DNA from: Alkalihalobacillus trypoxylicola
GTDB lineage: Bacteria; Bacillota; Bacilli; Bacillales; Bacillaceae_D
Assembly: GCF_001590785.1 (NCBI RefSeq)
Contig: NZ_LTAO01000023.1
Location: forward strand, 125,142 to 189,141
DNA: 64,000 nucleotides
Direction of reading: 5' to 3'
The translations under genes were made by a program, and so were the position numbers. Of the stretch, positions 33,532 through 42,080 are shown piece by piece. The notes under the pieces were generated by a model. The model saw only the letters and a list, made by a program, of their open reading frames with translations, did not search any database and was not told the origin of the DNA. Every line of letters begins with the position of its first letter. The first letter of the stretch is position 1.

Positions 33532-34299
33532 TTATGAAGAAGGAACGATTTTCCCATGAACAACGAGTCTCCCTTGGTCTCGATTAAGTGCATAATCACA
33601 AGTAGAAAGTGTAATAATTTGCTCATTCTCTTCCACTGTAACCTCTGATTTTATCATCGATTTTGCTTGAATTTCTTCTATAAAATGCAAATAGTTACTC
33701 TGATCCTCAAAATTAGTCTCAATATAATAGAAATCGGTTGTGGTCGTATATGCAGAGAATATTTCAATTTCATAGCTATCATAGAGAGTATCAAAATAAA
33801 AATAGCGATTCTCTTCATAATAATCTTGCTGAAGGTATTTTTTTAAATCAGCAAACATCGTTCCATCCTTCATTCTATGCCCATATAAAATCGTATGTAG
33901 CCCCAATTCAGATATATCATTTCTAAAATCCATGAAAATAGAGCCTGCACGAGATTCCTCTAATAAGTAATTACGATTTAAATAGTAGTCATTATCATTT
34001 GACTGTAATATCGGATAATCGATTCTCGTGTTATCTATAGATATCCAACCAACAATATCTTTATTAATCGCTAATAGTGGGTCAAAGGATTTACGTAAAT
34101 TTTCATTGTTATTAAAGTCTTTATCATGATCCCTCGGTTCATATACTTCCTGAATATCAGCTAACACTTGGCGATTCTGATAATAATCAAAAAAGATATC
34201 ACTCAAATAATAGAAGGAAAAAACAAATACAAGGGCACATAAGACAGTCATACCTTTTTGGATTACCCATTTTATAGGATTATTATTTTTTTTACTCAT
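33532..34299 (-). CDS. srtB: Class B sortase (heme-locus sortase)
   Basis: The 255-residue transpeptidase has an N-terminal membrane helix (about 10-35) and a sortase domain with catalytic His141 in LYGHRMKDG, Cys234 in ITLSTCDYA and Arg244 in DQGRLVVHG. The His-Cys and Cys-Arg spacings of 93 and 10 equal those of S. aureus SrtB (His130, Cys223, Arg233). It should attach NPQTN/NAKTS-type proteins to the cell wall, and both NEAT proteins encoded upstream in the operon carry such motifs. I start at the ATG at 34297-34299 (AAGGGGGG eight bases upstream). It is the last gene of the reverse isd operon. Confidence 0.93.
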   Translation of the reverse strand: MSKKNNNPIKWVIQKGMTVLCALVFVFSFYYLSDIFFDYYQNRQVLADIQEVYEPRDHDKDFNNNENLRKSFDPLLAINKDIVGWISIDNTRIDYPILQSNDNDYYLNRNYLLEESRAGSIFMDFRNDISELGLHTILYGHRMKDGTMFADLKKYLQQDYYEENRYFYFDTLYDSYEIEIFSAYTTTTDFYYIETNFEDQSNYLHFIEEIQAKSMIKSEVTVEENEQIITLSTCDYALNRDQGRLVVHGKIVPSS

Positions 34300-34323
34300 T
34301 TTATAATCCCCCCTTTTAACCAT

Positions 34324-35106
34324 TTAAATATTTGATGGTAAGGCGACTGGCAGAACATGCAGACCATATGTCTGATCAACGATTACCTGAGCCTCTACTC
34401 CATATACCTCTCGTATCATTTCCCTTGTAATAACCCCGCTAGGCGTTCCTTCCATGACCTTTTTCCCCTGTTTCATTACCATAATGTGATCACTATAACG
34501 AATCGCTTGGTTCATATCATGCAAAACCATAACGATGGTTATTCCATGTTTTTGGTTTAACTGCTTTACTAGTTCTAAAATTTCAAGCTGGTGGTACAAA
34601 TCTAAATATGTAGTCGGTTCATCTAAAAACAATATCGGTGTTTTTTGTGCTAGCGACATGGCAATCCAAGCTCTTTGTCTTTCCCCTCCCGAAAGCTCTT
34701 CAAGAGTTGATTGTCTTTTCGTAGTTAAATTTGTACATTGTATGGCCCAATTAATCGCTTCCTGGTCTGCCTCTTCATTAGAAGAAAGAAGCTGTTTATA
34801 TGGAGTTCTACCATAGCTAACTAGCTTTTCCACTGTCATATCATAGGGTGCTTCATTATGTTGATGGACCATTGCTAGCTTTTTAGCGAAATCCTTAGAA
34901 GAATAGGATTGAATTTGTTTTCCATTAAGAATGACTTCCCCGCTTTTACTTTTCAAGTTTCGAGATAATAGTTGCAATAAAGTCGACTTTCCAGAACCAT
35001 TTGGTCCTATAATGGTCGTTACTTTTTTAGACTGAATACTAGAGGTGAATTGTTCAATAATGTTCAACCCTTTTTGATAAGAAAATGTCAGCTCTTTCAT
35101 CTCCAT
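34324..35106 (-). CDS. Heme ABC transporter ATP-binding protein (reverse isd operon)
   Basis: The 260-residue ATPase has Walker [15 protein letters not shown], signature LSGGERQRAWIAMSL, Walker B ILFLDEPTTYLD and switch His in VMVLHDMNQA. It pairs with the FecCD permease encoded immediately upstream (TAAATG junction) and is the second such ATPase in the locus. It shares the FecE-type domain plan of the forward operon's ATPase but differs clearly in sequence. Energy supply for heme import is the inferred role. Confidence 0.92.
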   Translation of the reverse strand: MEMKELTFSYQKGLNIIEQFTSSIQSKKVTTIIGPNGSGKSTLLQLLSRNLKSKSGEVILNGKQIQSYSSKDFAKKLAMVHQHNEAPYDMTVEKLVSYGRTPYKQLLSSNEEADQEAINWAIQCTNLTTKRQSTLEELSGGERQRAWIAMSLAQKTPILFLDEPTTYLDLYHQLEILELVKQLNQKHGITIVMVLHDMNQAIRYSDHIMVMKQGKKVMEGTPSGVITREMIREVYGVEAQVIVDQTYGLHVLPVALPSNI

Positions 35107-36078
35107 TTACTTGTCCCCCCTTCTTAACAGAAAAATTAAAAATGGTCCACCAATAATAGACATGATAATAGAAGCAGGAATCTCATTTGGGGCAATGAGT
35201 GTTCTACCAAGCGTATCAGCCAATAACAATAATAAACCCCCCGCTAATGCAGTAAAAGGTAACAAGACTTTATGCTCGGTTCCTACTAATCTTCTAGCGA
35301 TGTGTGGGACTAGTAATCCGATAAAAGCAATTAAACCAGCAATCGCTGTAGAGACGGCTGCAAGTAATACCGCAACAGCTGAAACAATGATTCTTAACTT
35401 TGTGACAGAAACTCCGAGGTTTCGTGTTGTTTTATCTTGTAAAACTAATAAATTACAGGATTTAGCCAATAAAAAGGCCAAAGCTAATCCAATTATACTA
35501 AAAATCAACATCATCTCTACATCCTGCCAGGATTTCATCGATAAAGTCGAGGTAGTGGTAGGACTGATACTTGTCACTGTATAAGAGCCCCGATAATTAA
35601 AAGTTTCACCTAATCCACTAAAAACAGCATTAATCGCCACTCCTACCAAAATGAGGCGGACTGGGCTTAATCCTGACTTCCAGGATAAACTATACACTAA
35701 AAAACAGGCTAGTGCTCCACCCATAAAGGCAAAAAGAGGCGACCAAAAATAGAGCGTTGGGAAAAAGCTAATTGCTAGGATAGAGGTAAATCCTGCTCCA
35801 GAAGATATCCCAATAATCCCTGCATCAGCAAGTGGATTCCTCATAACTGCTTGAAATAATGCTCCTGCTACGGCTAAAGCGGCTCCTGCAAAAATAGCGA
35901 TAATAATCCGAGGAAACCGAAGGTCCTGAATAACTCTGACTTCCTCATTATTACCTGTAATTAATCCTTGTATCAAATCTAAGAAACCTAGTTGAATACT
36001 ACCCGTCGTTGTTGAGATGATTAGAACCATGATTAACAGGAAGCAAACCGTTACATAGCTAATGACTTTTTTCTTCAT
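35107..36078 (-). CDS. isdF: FecCD-type heme ABC transporter permease (IsdF-like)
   Basis: A 323-residue multi-span permease with LRFPRIIIAIFAGAALAVAG, AVMRNPLADAGIIGISSGAG and AGLIAFIGLLVPHIARRLVG, the standard FecCD/BtuC signatures. I start at the ATG at 36076-36078 with GGAAGGG upstream; a TTG seven codons earlier would overlap the stop of the lipoprotein gene. It works with the upstream lipoprotein and downstream ATPase. The position in an operon with NEAT proteins and sortase B matches isdF. Confidence 0.9.
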   Translation of the reverse strand: MKKKVISYVTVCFLLIMVLIISTTTGSIQLGFLDLIQGLITGNNEEVRVIQDLRFPRIIIAIFAGAALAVAGALFQAVMRNPLADAGIIGISSGAGFTSILAISFFPTLYFWSPLFAFMGGALACFLVYSLSWKSGLSPVRLILVGVAINAVFSGLGETFNYRGSYTVTSISPTTTSTLSMKSWQDVEMMLIFSIIGLALAFLLAKSCNLLVLQDKTTRNLGVSVTKLRIIVSAVAVLLAAVSTAIAGLIAFIGLLVPHIARRLVGTEHKVLLPFTALAGGLLLLLADTLGRTLIAPNEIPASIIMSIIGGPFLIFLLRRGDK

Positions 36079-36095
36079 GATTTTTCCCTTCCGTT

Positions 36096-37013
36096 TCAAT
36101 CATTTCCTTTATAAAGCATGCTGACCAACTGCTCCATCGCTTCAACAACCGCTAAATTTCCTGTAGTAGGAAATAATTGCTCATCTAAGTCATATACACG
36201 CTCATTTTTTACAGCATCAAAGTGCTGCCAAATATCATCTGTAGCAAATTTTTCATCAAACATTTCCACTACCTCTTCAGGCATGCCGTGTGCCGCTCGG
36301 AGAATGACATTCGGATTTGACTGTTGGAGATATTCTGTATTTGAGGCTAAGTACTCTACACTCTCACCTTCTACAATATTCACTCCACCAGCTCTTTTAA
36401 CTAAGTCACCAATATAGGAATGCTCTGTCGCCACTAAATAACTTCCAGGTACTCCCAACAAAATTAAAACAGACGGTGAGTCATAATGTTCTATTTCCTT
36501 TTCTATTTCTTCTAATTTATATTGAATAGAATCAACGATTTGATCAGCTTGATTTTTACGATCGTATTTATCCCCTATTTGAACGATTTCTGCTAACATG
36601 CTGTCTAAGCTTTGAAAATCTAAAAAGGTTGCTTCTAAATCAATACGTTCAAATGGTTCTTTTAAATCTGTTTCTAGTGTAGTGACAGAATAAACATCTG
36701 TAGGATTTAACACTTTCATAAGCTCCATATCGGGACTCATAGGATTTCCAACCTCTTCCACCCCCTGATATCGTTCGGGTAATTCCTTATAGCTTGTAGG
36801 AACCCCTATTAAATCGATCTCTAAAGCGGCAAAAATTTCTGTTGCTGCAACCGTTGTAGAGATAATTCGTTCATCTATCTCATGGACAGTCTCTGACTTT
36901 GAAGAGACTTCTGTATTATTTGGAATAGTGTCTTCTTCACTACAGCCTATCAACGACAAATGAATGATTAATAATGAGGTTAATAAAAGCATTCTCTTTA
37001 GTATGTACTTCAA
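36096..37013 (-). CDS. isdE: Heme-binding lipoprotein of ABC importer (IsdE-like)
   Basis: The 305-residue lipoprotein (lipobox SLIGC, Cys at about residue 24) has a class III binding-protein fold: ERIISTTVAATEIFAALEID, VEEVGNPMSPDMELM and a C-terminal lobe with NLAVVEAMEQLVSM. IsdE homologues accept heme from wall-anchored NEAT proteins and give it to the IsdF permease. The Met-Ser-Pro-Asp-Met segment is in the region where IsdE provides a heme-ligating Met, but I cannot confirm the ligand. The start is TTG with GGAGG eight bases upstream. It lies 75 bp after the five-NEAT gene, past a hairpin. Confidence 0.88.
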   Translation of the reverse strand: MKYILKRMLLLTSLLIIHLSLIGCSEEDTIPNNTEVSSKSETVHEIDERIISTTVAATEIFAALEIDLIGVPTSYKELPERYQGVEEVGNPMSPDMELMKVLNPTDVYSVTTLETDLKEPFERIDLEATFLDFQSLDSMLAEIVQIGDKYDRKNQADQIVDSIQYKLEEIEKEIEHYDSPSVLILLGVPGSYLVATEHSYIGDLVKRAGGVNIVEGESVEYLASNTEYLQQSNPNVILRAAHGMPEEVVEMFDEKFATDDIWQHFDAVKNERVYDLDEQLFPTTGNLAVVEAMEQLVSMLYKGND

Positions 37014-37049
37014 CCTTATCTCCTCCTTATTTATACTTTAAATAGAGGA

Positions 37050-37083
37050 AGTCTTGATACTCCTTTTTACGAGTACCAAGACT
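37050..37083 (-). terminator. Hairpin between the five-NEAT gene and isdE
   Basis: Arms AGTCTTGATACTC (37050-37062) and GAGTACCAAGACT (37071-37083) pair with one mismatch; the minus-strand 3' side is T-rich. Located inside the operon, it may attenuate transcription, so that surface NEAT proteins are made in excess over the importer. Confidence 0.6.
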
Positions 37084-37088
37084 ATATT

Positions 37089-39845
37089 CTATAACGTCCC
37101 TAGTTTGTACTTTCTAATTAAGAAATAACTGGAACCTATTAATGATAGGATAAGAGTCATAACCATTAACCAGTTTGTGACATCTGACGTTTTGGCATTT
37201 TCAACCTTGTTTTCCTGTGTGCTTCGCTGCTCTTTCGTTTTATCACCATTACGGTCATAGCTTAAACCGTCTCCAGAATCTTTATCATCATCGTTTGTAT
37301 GGTTATCATTTGTAGTATCGTCATTGTCTGATTGACCATTACCATTTCCATTTCCGTTTCCAGGGTGATTAGGATTTCCCTCAATTCGCTCCAAGCTATT
37401 AGAATCGAACACAAATTGAACTTCATACTTTCCATCGTATAAAAATGGTTCTTCAAAATAGACCTCTGTATATCCATTAAGTGGCTCATCAAGGTCTTTT
37501 ATTAGAAATTGCACTTCTCTAGTATCATTTTCTAAATCAACAGAGATTACTTCAGCATCTGCATATGAACCATCTTGTTCTGTTTGGAAGACTTTAATCC
37601 ACTCACTATTCGTCAACGTCATAAAAACGTACATTTCTTCATCTTCTATGCTTAATTTTGCAGGCTTTCTCACATAATCATCCATAACAGATACATCAGT
37701 ACTGTTGTTTTTATGAACAGTAAAATCGATCCAATACTCTCCATCTAGCGACTGGTCTTCTTCATCATCAATTCCTGGGGTAGGAGTAGGGCCAGGATTT
37801 GGGTTCGGGTTCGGACCAGGATTTGGATTTGGCTCTCCGTCGATTGGTGGTTCTACTTCATTACCTTCTTCATCTACTAATGTGCTTAAATCGAATTCTA
37901 TCTGCACTTCATAAGAATGGTTATATTGAAGTTCCGGTATAACAACTTGTGTAAAAGCTTCAACCTTGTTATTCAAGTTTTCTAAGTCAAATTGAACGAC
38001 ACGAGTATTTTGTTCCTCATCATGCTCAATGACCTCTGCATCTTCTAAAATTCCATTCTGCTCTGTCTGAAAAAGGACAATCCAATCACTTTCTTTTAAT
38101 GTTAAATTCACTTTATACTGATTCTCTCTCACTAAAAGATGTGCTGGTTTCTCCATATATTGATCCATCACTGAAGCTTCATCTGAATTATTTTTTAAAA
38201 CGGTAAAATCAAGTGAATATAACCCATCTTCTAGAGTAATAGGCAATTCGAGCTCAGGGTCAGTTGGATTTTCCGGTGTTTCCGGTGTTTCCGGTGTTTC
38301 CGGTGTTTCTGGTGTTTCTGGTGTTTCTGGTGTTTCACCCTCATATTCTAATACACTATCAAAATCAAAAACGAGTCGGAATTGTTGTGTATTTCGATAA
38401 TTCATAGCTGGAACAAACATATCTACTTCTGCATTTAACTCTGTAGGTAGAGTATTAAGCGTATATTTCACGGTTCTTTCTAATTCAGCTTCATTCTCAT
38501 TCAATACTAGACCACTTTGAAGCCCTCGGTCTGTCTCTAAGCGAATATCTGTAATATGACTTCCCGGTTGTTCTTTTATGGTAAGAAATAAATCCATGCC
38601 TTCATCATTTACTTCCAGGATCATCGGGCTCTCTAAATACCTTTGCATAGAAGAATCACTATCTGCTGTAGCATGCTTTGCATGGAATGCGATCGTATAA
38701 AGGCCATTCTCTAATGATAAACCTTCTTCAGTCCCACTCTCTATCACTCTTTCTTCCATTGTATCCAGGTCAAAGGCTAATCTAAAACGTTGAGTATTTT
38801 CATAAATGGAACCATTTGGCATAACCACTCTCATATCAACCTCTGCTAAAGTGGCTTCATTTAAACTTCCGATTTCATATTGAAGATAAAGCTCTTCCTC
38901 TATTTCTTTCTGTTCCCCCGTTATCAAATCATCATTTAATTGCAAACGAATGTCTGTTATATGATTCTCTTCATCGATGACATGTAATAGAAGATAATTT
39001 TTACCGTCCTCAACTATTAATGTTGCTGGGTTTGTTAAATATCTACTCATTGAAGAAGGTCTATCCTCTAATGCATGAAGAGCTGAAAATTCAATCCAAT
39101 AAGTACCATTCTCAATTGACGACTCTTCTTCTGAATTACCTGGCCCCTCGGTTCCGTCATTTTCTTCTGGAGCTTCTGTTTCCTCGCCTCCGTCATTTTC
39201 TTCCGGTGCTTCTGTTTCCTCGCCTCCGTCATTTTCTTCCGGAGCTTCTGTTTCCTCGCCTCCGTTATTTTCTTCTGGAGACTCTGTTTCCTCGCCTCCG
39301 TCATTTTCTTCTGGAGACTCTATTTCCTCGCCTCCATCATTTTCTTCCGGAGCTTCTTCCTCATCTACCACATTTACTGGTGTTAAGCTCTCTGGGTGAA
39401 AATCTATTTGAACTTGGTAATAGTTGTCATAATTAATCATCGGAACTACTACGTGTGTATAGGCATTAACCGTGTCATTTGTACCATTTATTGGAAACCG
39501 AACGACTCGAGTATCGTTCTCTGTGTCCTCTGACACCACTTCTGTATCTACTAAGCTACCGTTTTGGTCAGTCTGAAAAAGCTTAATCCAATCACTATTA
39601 TTCAGTGTCACATCAACTAATAATGAATCCCCATCTACCGTCAAAGTAGCTGGACTTTTTGTGAATTGATCCATATAAGATGTTTCGTTTGTATTATTCT
39701 TTAAAACAGTAAATCCAATCGTATATTCACCATCTAGCAAAGTATCCTCTGATTCATTTGCCAATGTAATAGTTGGTAGAGCATTTGTTATGACTAATAG
39801 AATAATAGAAAGTATTGCGATTAATTTTTGCCATTTCTTTTTCAA
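37089..39845 (-). CDS. Wall-anchored hemoprotein receptor with five NEAT domains
   Basis: Starting at TTG (39843-39845, GGGAGG eight bases upstream), the 918-residue protein has a signal peptide, NEAT1 (36-155), a run of acidic 12-residue repeats around PEENDGGEETEA (165-235), NEAT2 (244-362), NEAT3 (377-497), an ETP repeat (504-525), NEAT4 (537-656), a Pro/Asn/Gly linker, NEAT5 (698-816), a hydrophilic tail and a sortase B-like signal NAKTS (883-887) with a membrane helix and basic end. NEAT1, 4 and 5 have the heme-tyrosine pattern YxxxY (YDNYY, YNHSY, YDGKY). NEAT2 and 3 keep the first Tyr but have Gln at the second position (YENTQ, YRNTQ) and carry SSM in the lip helix, as in the hemophore IsdX1. 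The probable role is heme capture from hemoproteins and relay to IsdC. Confidence 0.92.
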   Translation of the reverse strand: MKKKWQKLIAILSIILLVITNALPTITLANESEDTLLDGEYTIGFTVLKNNTNETSYMDQFTKSPATLTVDGDSLLVDVTLNNSDWIKLFQTDQNGSLVDTEVVSEDTENDTRVVRFPINGTNDTVNAYTHVVVPMINYDNYYQVQIDFHPESLTPVNVVDEEEAPEENDGGEEIESPEENDGGEETESPEENNGGEETEAPEENDGGEETEAPEENDGGEETEAPEENDGTEGPGNSEEESSIENGTYWIEFSALHALEDRPSSMSRYLTNPATLIVEDGKNYLLLHVIDEENHITDIRLQLNDDLITGEQKEIEEELYLQYEIGSLNEATLAEVDMRVVMPNGSIYENTQRFRLAFDLDTMEERVIESGTEEGLSLENGLYTIAFHAKHATADSDSSMQRYLESPMILEVNDEGMDLFLTIKEQPGSHITDIRLETDRGLQSGLVLNENEAELERTVKYTLNTLPTELNAEVDMFVPAMNYRNTQQFRLVFDFDSVLEYEGETPETPETPETPETPETPETPENPTDPELELPITLEDGLYSLDFTVLKNNSDEASVMDQYMEKPAHLLVRENQYKVNLTLKESDWIVLFQTEQNGILEDAEVIEHDEEQNTRVVQFDLENLNNKVEAFTQVVIPELQYNHSYEVQIEFDLSTLVDEEGNEVEPPIDGEPNPNPGPNPNPNPGPTPTPGIDDEEDQSLDGEYWIDFTVHKNNSTDVSVMDDYVRKPAKLSIEDEEMYVFMTLTNSEWIKVFQTEQDGSYADAEVISVDLENDTREVQFLIKDLDEPLNGYTEVYFEEPFLYDGKYEVQFVFDSNSLERIEGNPNHPGNGNGNGNGQSDNDDTTNDNHTNDDDKDSGDGLSYDRNGDKTKEQRSTQENKVENAKTSDVTNWLMVMTLILSLIGSSYFLIRKYKLGTL
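38268..38339 (-). repeat. 9-bp tandem repeat encoding the (ETP)n linker
   Basis: Eight near-identical GGTGTTTCC/GGTGTTTCT units (+ strand) code for the Glu-Thr-Pro linker between NEAT3 and NEAT4. The array is prone to slipped-strand length change in steps of three residues. Confidence 0.85.
39140..39356 (-). repeat. 36-bp tandem repeat encoding the acidic linker of the five-NEAT protein
   Basis: About six copies of a 36-bp unit encode a 12-residue acidic repeat (PEENDGGEETEA with variants) between NEAT1 and NEAT2. High copy similarity at the DNA level suggests recent expansion and possible length variation between strains. Confidence 0.85.
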
Positions 39846-39865
39846 AATAACATCCTCCCTCTCTT

Positions 39866-40519
39866 TTATGCTTCTCTTGATTTCCATTGTTTAACTAAAT
39901 AAAAAGCCGACAAAATAAATAAGGTAATAAATACTATTGGCATCGTTGAATCATTCGTTTGTGGATTTTCAACTTGATTATTATTACTAGAGTTTGTAGT
40001 TGTTCCTGCACTCTGTGAGTTATTGGAGGAAGATTGTTCCTGCTCTCCACCTTCTGCTAACTGAATAGTTTTCAAACTACTCTCATCAAAAGAAAAACGA
40101 ACAGTATATCCATGGTCATAGTCAATGTCTTCAACAATAACGTGTATTTGCGCACTTAATGTTGAAAAACTATCAATAGGAAATTGGACGACCCTTTTAT
40201 CATTAGCTTGGTCGGTACTTAACACTTGAACATCTTGATTATGTACTTTAAATTCTGTAATCCAAGAGCTATTATTTAACGTCATTTGAGCTACCATATT
40301 TCCGTTATTAACGACAATTTTGGCTGGTTTTACCCAATAATCATTAGCAATTGAAGCAGAATCATTATCAGAATGTAAGACCGTATACCCAATCGAGTAC
40401 TCACCGTCTTCAAGATTGGTGTTTGCTACCGCATACATTGGGAGCATGAGCAAGAGGGTCACCATGAATAAAAGTAGCACCCCTGGTTTTGTAATATTTA
40501 TCTTTTTCATTTCTAACAT
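39866..40519 (-). CDS. isdC: IsdC-like single-NEAT wall protein
   Basis: The 217-residue protein has a signal peptide (to about residue 32), one NEAT domain (residues 36-155) with SASIANDYW in the lip helix and YDHGY for heme ligation, a Ser/Asn/Gln-rich spacer, and the sorting signal NPQTND followed by a membrane helix and a KQWKSREA tail. NPQTN is the recognition motif of class B sortases, matching the srtB gene at the end of the operon. IsdC sits inside the wall and relays heme to IsdE. First gene of the Fur-regulated reverse operon; AAGGAG lies four bases before the ATG. The next ATG, three codons on, has a 13-base spacing. Confidence 0.93.
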   Translation of the reverse strand: MLEMKKINITKPGVLLLFMVTLLLMLPMYAVANTNLEDGEYSIGYTVLHSDNDSASIANDYWVKPAKIVVNNGNMVAQMTLNNSSWITEFKVHNQDVQVLSTDQANDKRVVQFPIDSFSTLSAQIHVIVEDIDYDHGYTVRFSFDESSLKTIQLAEGGEQEQSSSNNSQSAGTTTNSSNNNQVENPQTNDSTMPIVFITLFILSAFYLVKQWKSREA

Positions 40520-40536
40520 TGCACTCCTTTTTAATT

Positions 40537-40611
40537 AATATTGATTATTATTCTCAATTAAAGAAAAAATAAAAACAATCATTCTTATACGATTGTGATT
40601 ATCATTCTCAA
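40537..40611 (-). promoter_or_regulatory. Fur-controlled promoter of the isdC operon
   Basis: On the minus strand TTGAGA (40606-40611), 16 bp, TATAAG (40584-40589) forms a promoter. It is overlapped by the Fur box GAGAATGATAATCACAATC (40591-40609, 16 of 19 match the consensus). A weaker site GAGAATAATAATCAATATT lies at 40537-40555. Confidence 0.85.
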
Positions 40612-40756
40612 TTGGTGCGCTAATAAAACTCGTCTTTTTTATGACGAGTAACAAATAAAGCCTATAAATTAATAAAATCAATGTTCATTTCCACTTATAT
40701 AAATCGCCCTCTTCCCTTTTTACATAGAAATGAAAATGTTCAATAACACTATAACT

Positions 40757-40775
40757 TAGAATGAGAATCATTGTC
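40757..40775. promoter_or_regulatory. Distal Fur-box-like site upstream of isdC
   Basis: TAGAATGAGAATCATTGTC matches the 19-bp Fur consensus at 15 positions. It lies about 150 bp upstream of the proximal box, suggesting extended Fur binding or a second promoter. Confidence 0.55.
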
Positions 40776-40902
40776 AATTATAAATTAAGTTATTTTTCAA
40801 TCTTTTATAGAAATCTTTAACATTTATAGAAGAAAGAAAAAACAACCATTTAAATGTATAGTCTTAAGCTTCTAGCTTAATATGTACAGGCAAATATAAG
40901 GA

Positions 40903-41000
40903 ACTGGGACTAAAAGCAATTGAGTTGCATAGAAACTCTCATCTGTATAAATCCGCTTCCTTTTGGAAAGTTTCATTTTATCTACCCACTTTGTCCCAGT
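40903..41000. other. Long-range inverted repeat ACTGGGAC / GTCCCAGT downstream of the MBL gene
   Basis: The 8-bp arms 40903-40910 and 40993-41000 bracket about 82 bases directly after the minus-strand MBL gene. It may close a long terminator-like stem. No further strong pairing was found inside. Confidence 0.4.
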
Positions 41001-41016
41001 CTTGCTAATCAGATAA

Positions 41017-41937
41017 CTATTTTAACGATCCACTAATATCAAATTCTTGCCCATCAGAAGTAATCTTAATATGGCCATCACGCTCTGTAATATAGGTTTT
41101 TACTCCTTCTGACTGATACATTTGATTCACCTTTTTCCATTTAGAGCGATTAGAGCTAATCACAGCATATTTTGGTGAAACTTGTTTGATAAACGTTTTT
41201 GATGAAGATGTTTGATGACCATGGTGTGGAATATGCAAAAAATCTACCTTTAATTGATCTCCATATTCTTCTATTAACTGTTTTTCTGTAGCTTTATATA
41301 TATCACTCGCTAATAAAAAGCTATGATTACGATAGCTTACCTTTAATACGAGCGCAGATTCATTTATTTCCTTTGTTGACCACTTTCCTTTTGATTCCAG
41401 TGGTCCAGGATGTAACACCTCTATAAATACTTCTTCTCCGAGCTTAAATTGATCGTTCTTTTTGATATACTCGATATGTAGTTGGTGCTCTGCTAATAAT
41501 TGTTGAAGCTTCTTATTAGCTTCTGTTAATGCTGGTATATCAGGTAGTAAAAATTGCCTAATAGGTATGTTCCCTATTAGTTTCTGATAACCACCAATAT
41601 GATCGTGATGGGGATGCGAAGCTACACTATAATCTAGTGAATGGACTTGAAGCTGAGCTAAATATTCACTTAATTGGTCTCCTACTGCAAACGTTCCAGA
41701 ATCAATTAACATCGTATCTCCTTCTGGACCTTTAATTAAAATAGCATCACCTGATTTGTGGCTATCTTCTAAATTAAAATAACGAATCGTTAATTTTCCA
41801 GCATCTGAGTCTGTCTGAAAAAAGGAATGCTCTTGTGACTGTTCTGCATAAACAGTAAATAAGTTATTTTCATTATTCAATAAAGTCATAATTAGCATCA
41901 ATACTAAGAGGACGAAAGAAATTCTGTTTACTTTCAT
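41017..41937 (-). CDS. Secreted ComEC/Rec2-type metallo-beta-lactamase-fold hydrolase
   Basis: The 306-residue protein has a signal peptide or N-terminal anchor (about 5-30) and an MBL fold with ASHPHHDHIGGYQKL (HxHxDH metal motif), LLASDIYKATEK and FLHIPHHGHQTS. The layout is that of the C-terminal MBL domain of ComEC, here without the competence channel, as in several stand-alone exported homologues. It may act on extracellular nucleic acid or phospho-compounds. I start at ATG 41935-41937 (AAAGGTGG eight bases upstream). Monocistronic. Confidence 0.82.
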   Translation of the reverse strand: MKVNRISFVLLVLMLIMTLLNNENNLFTVYAEQSQEHSFFQTDSDAGKLTIRYFNLEDSHKSGDAILIKGPEGDTMLIDSGTFAVGDQLSEYLAQLQVHSLDYSVASHPHHDHIGGYQKLIGNIPIRQFLLPDIPALTEANKKLQQLLAEHQLHIEYIKKNDQFKLGEEVFIEVLHPGPLESKGKWSTKEINESALVLKVSYRNHSFLLASDIYKATEKQLIEEYGDQLKVDFLHIPHHGHQTSSSKTFIKQVSPKYAVISSNRSKWKKVNQMYQSEGVKTYITERDGHIKITSDGQEFDISGSLK

Positions 41938-42007
41938 GTCTAGAACCACCTTTATCGAAATATCTCCACTTAGTTTTTTCTGGAAATCTAATATTTATTC
42001 AACATAC

Positions 42008-42048
42008 AAAAAAGCAGGGTTAAAAAGTTTCCACTTTCTAGCCTGCTT
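42008..42048 (-). terminator. Terminator of the mhqO-flavin reductase operon
   Basis: On the minus strand AAGCAGG ... CCTGCTT with an inner AGAAAGT/ACTTTTT helix is followed by TTTTTTG. Confidence 0.8.
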
Positions 42049-42080
42049 AGTTATTGCAGTAAGGTAATTAGAAGAATCCG

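Noticed and set aside
39020-39436. Frames antisense or out of frame to the acidic repeats of the NEAT protein (also 39068-39304)
   Set aside because: Their repetitive Arg/Leu- or Lys-rich sequence is a by-product of the 36-bp repeat in the real gene.
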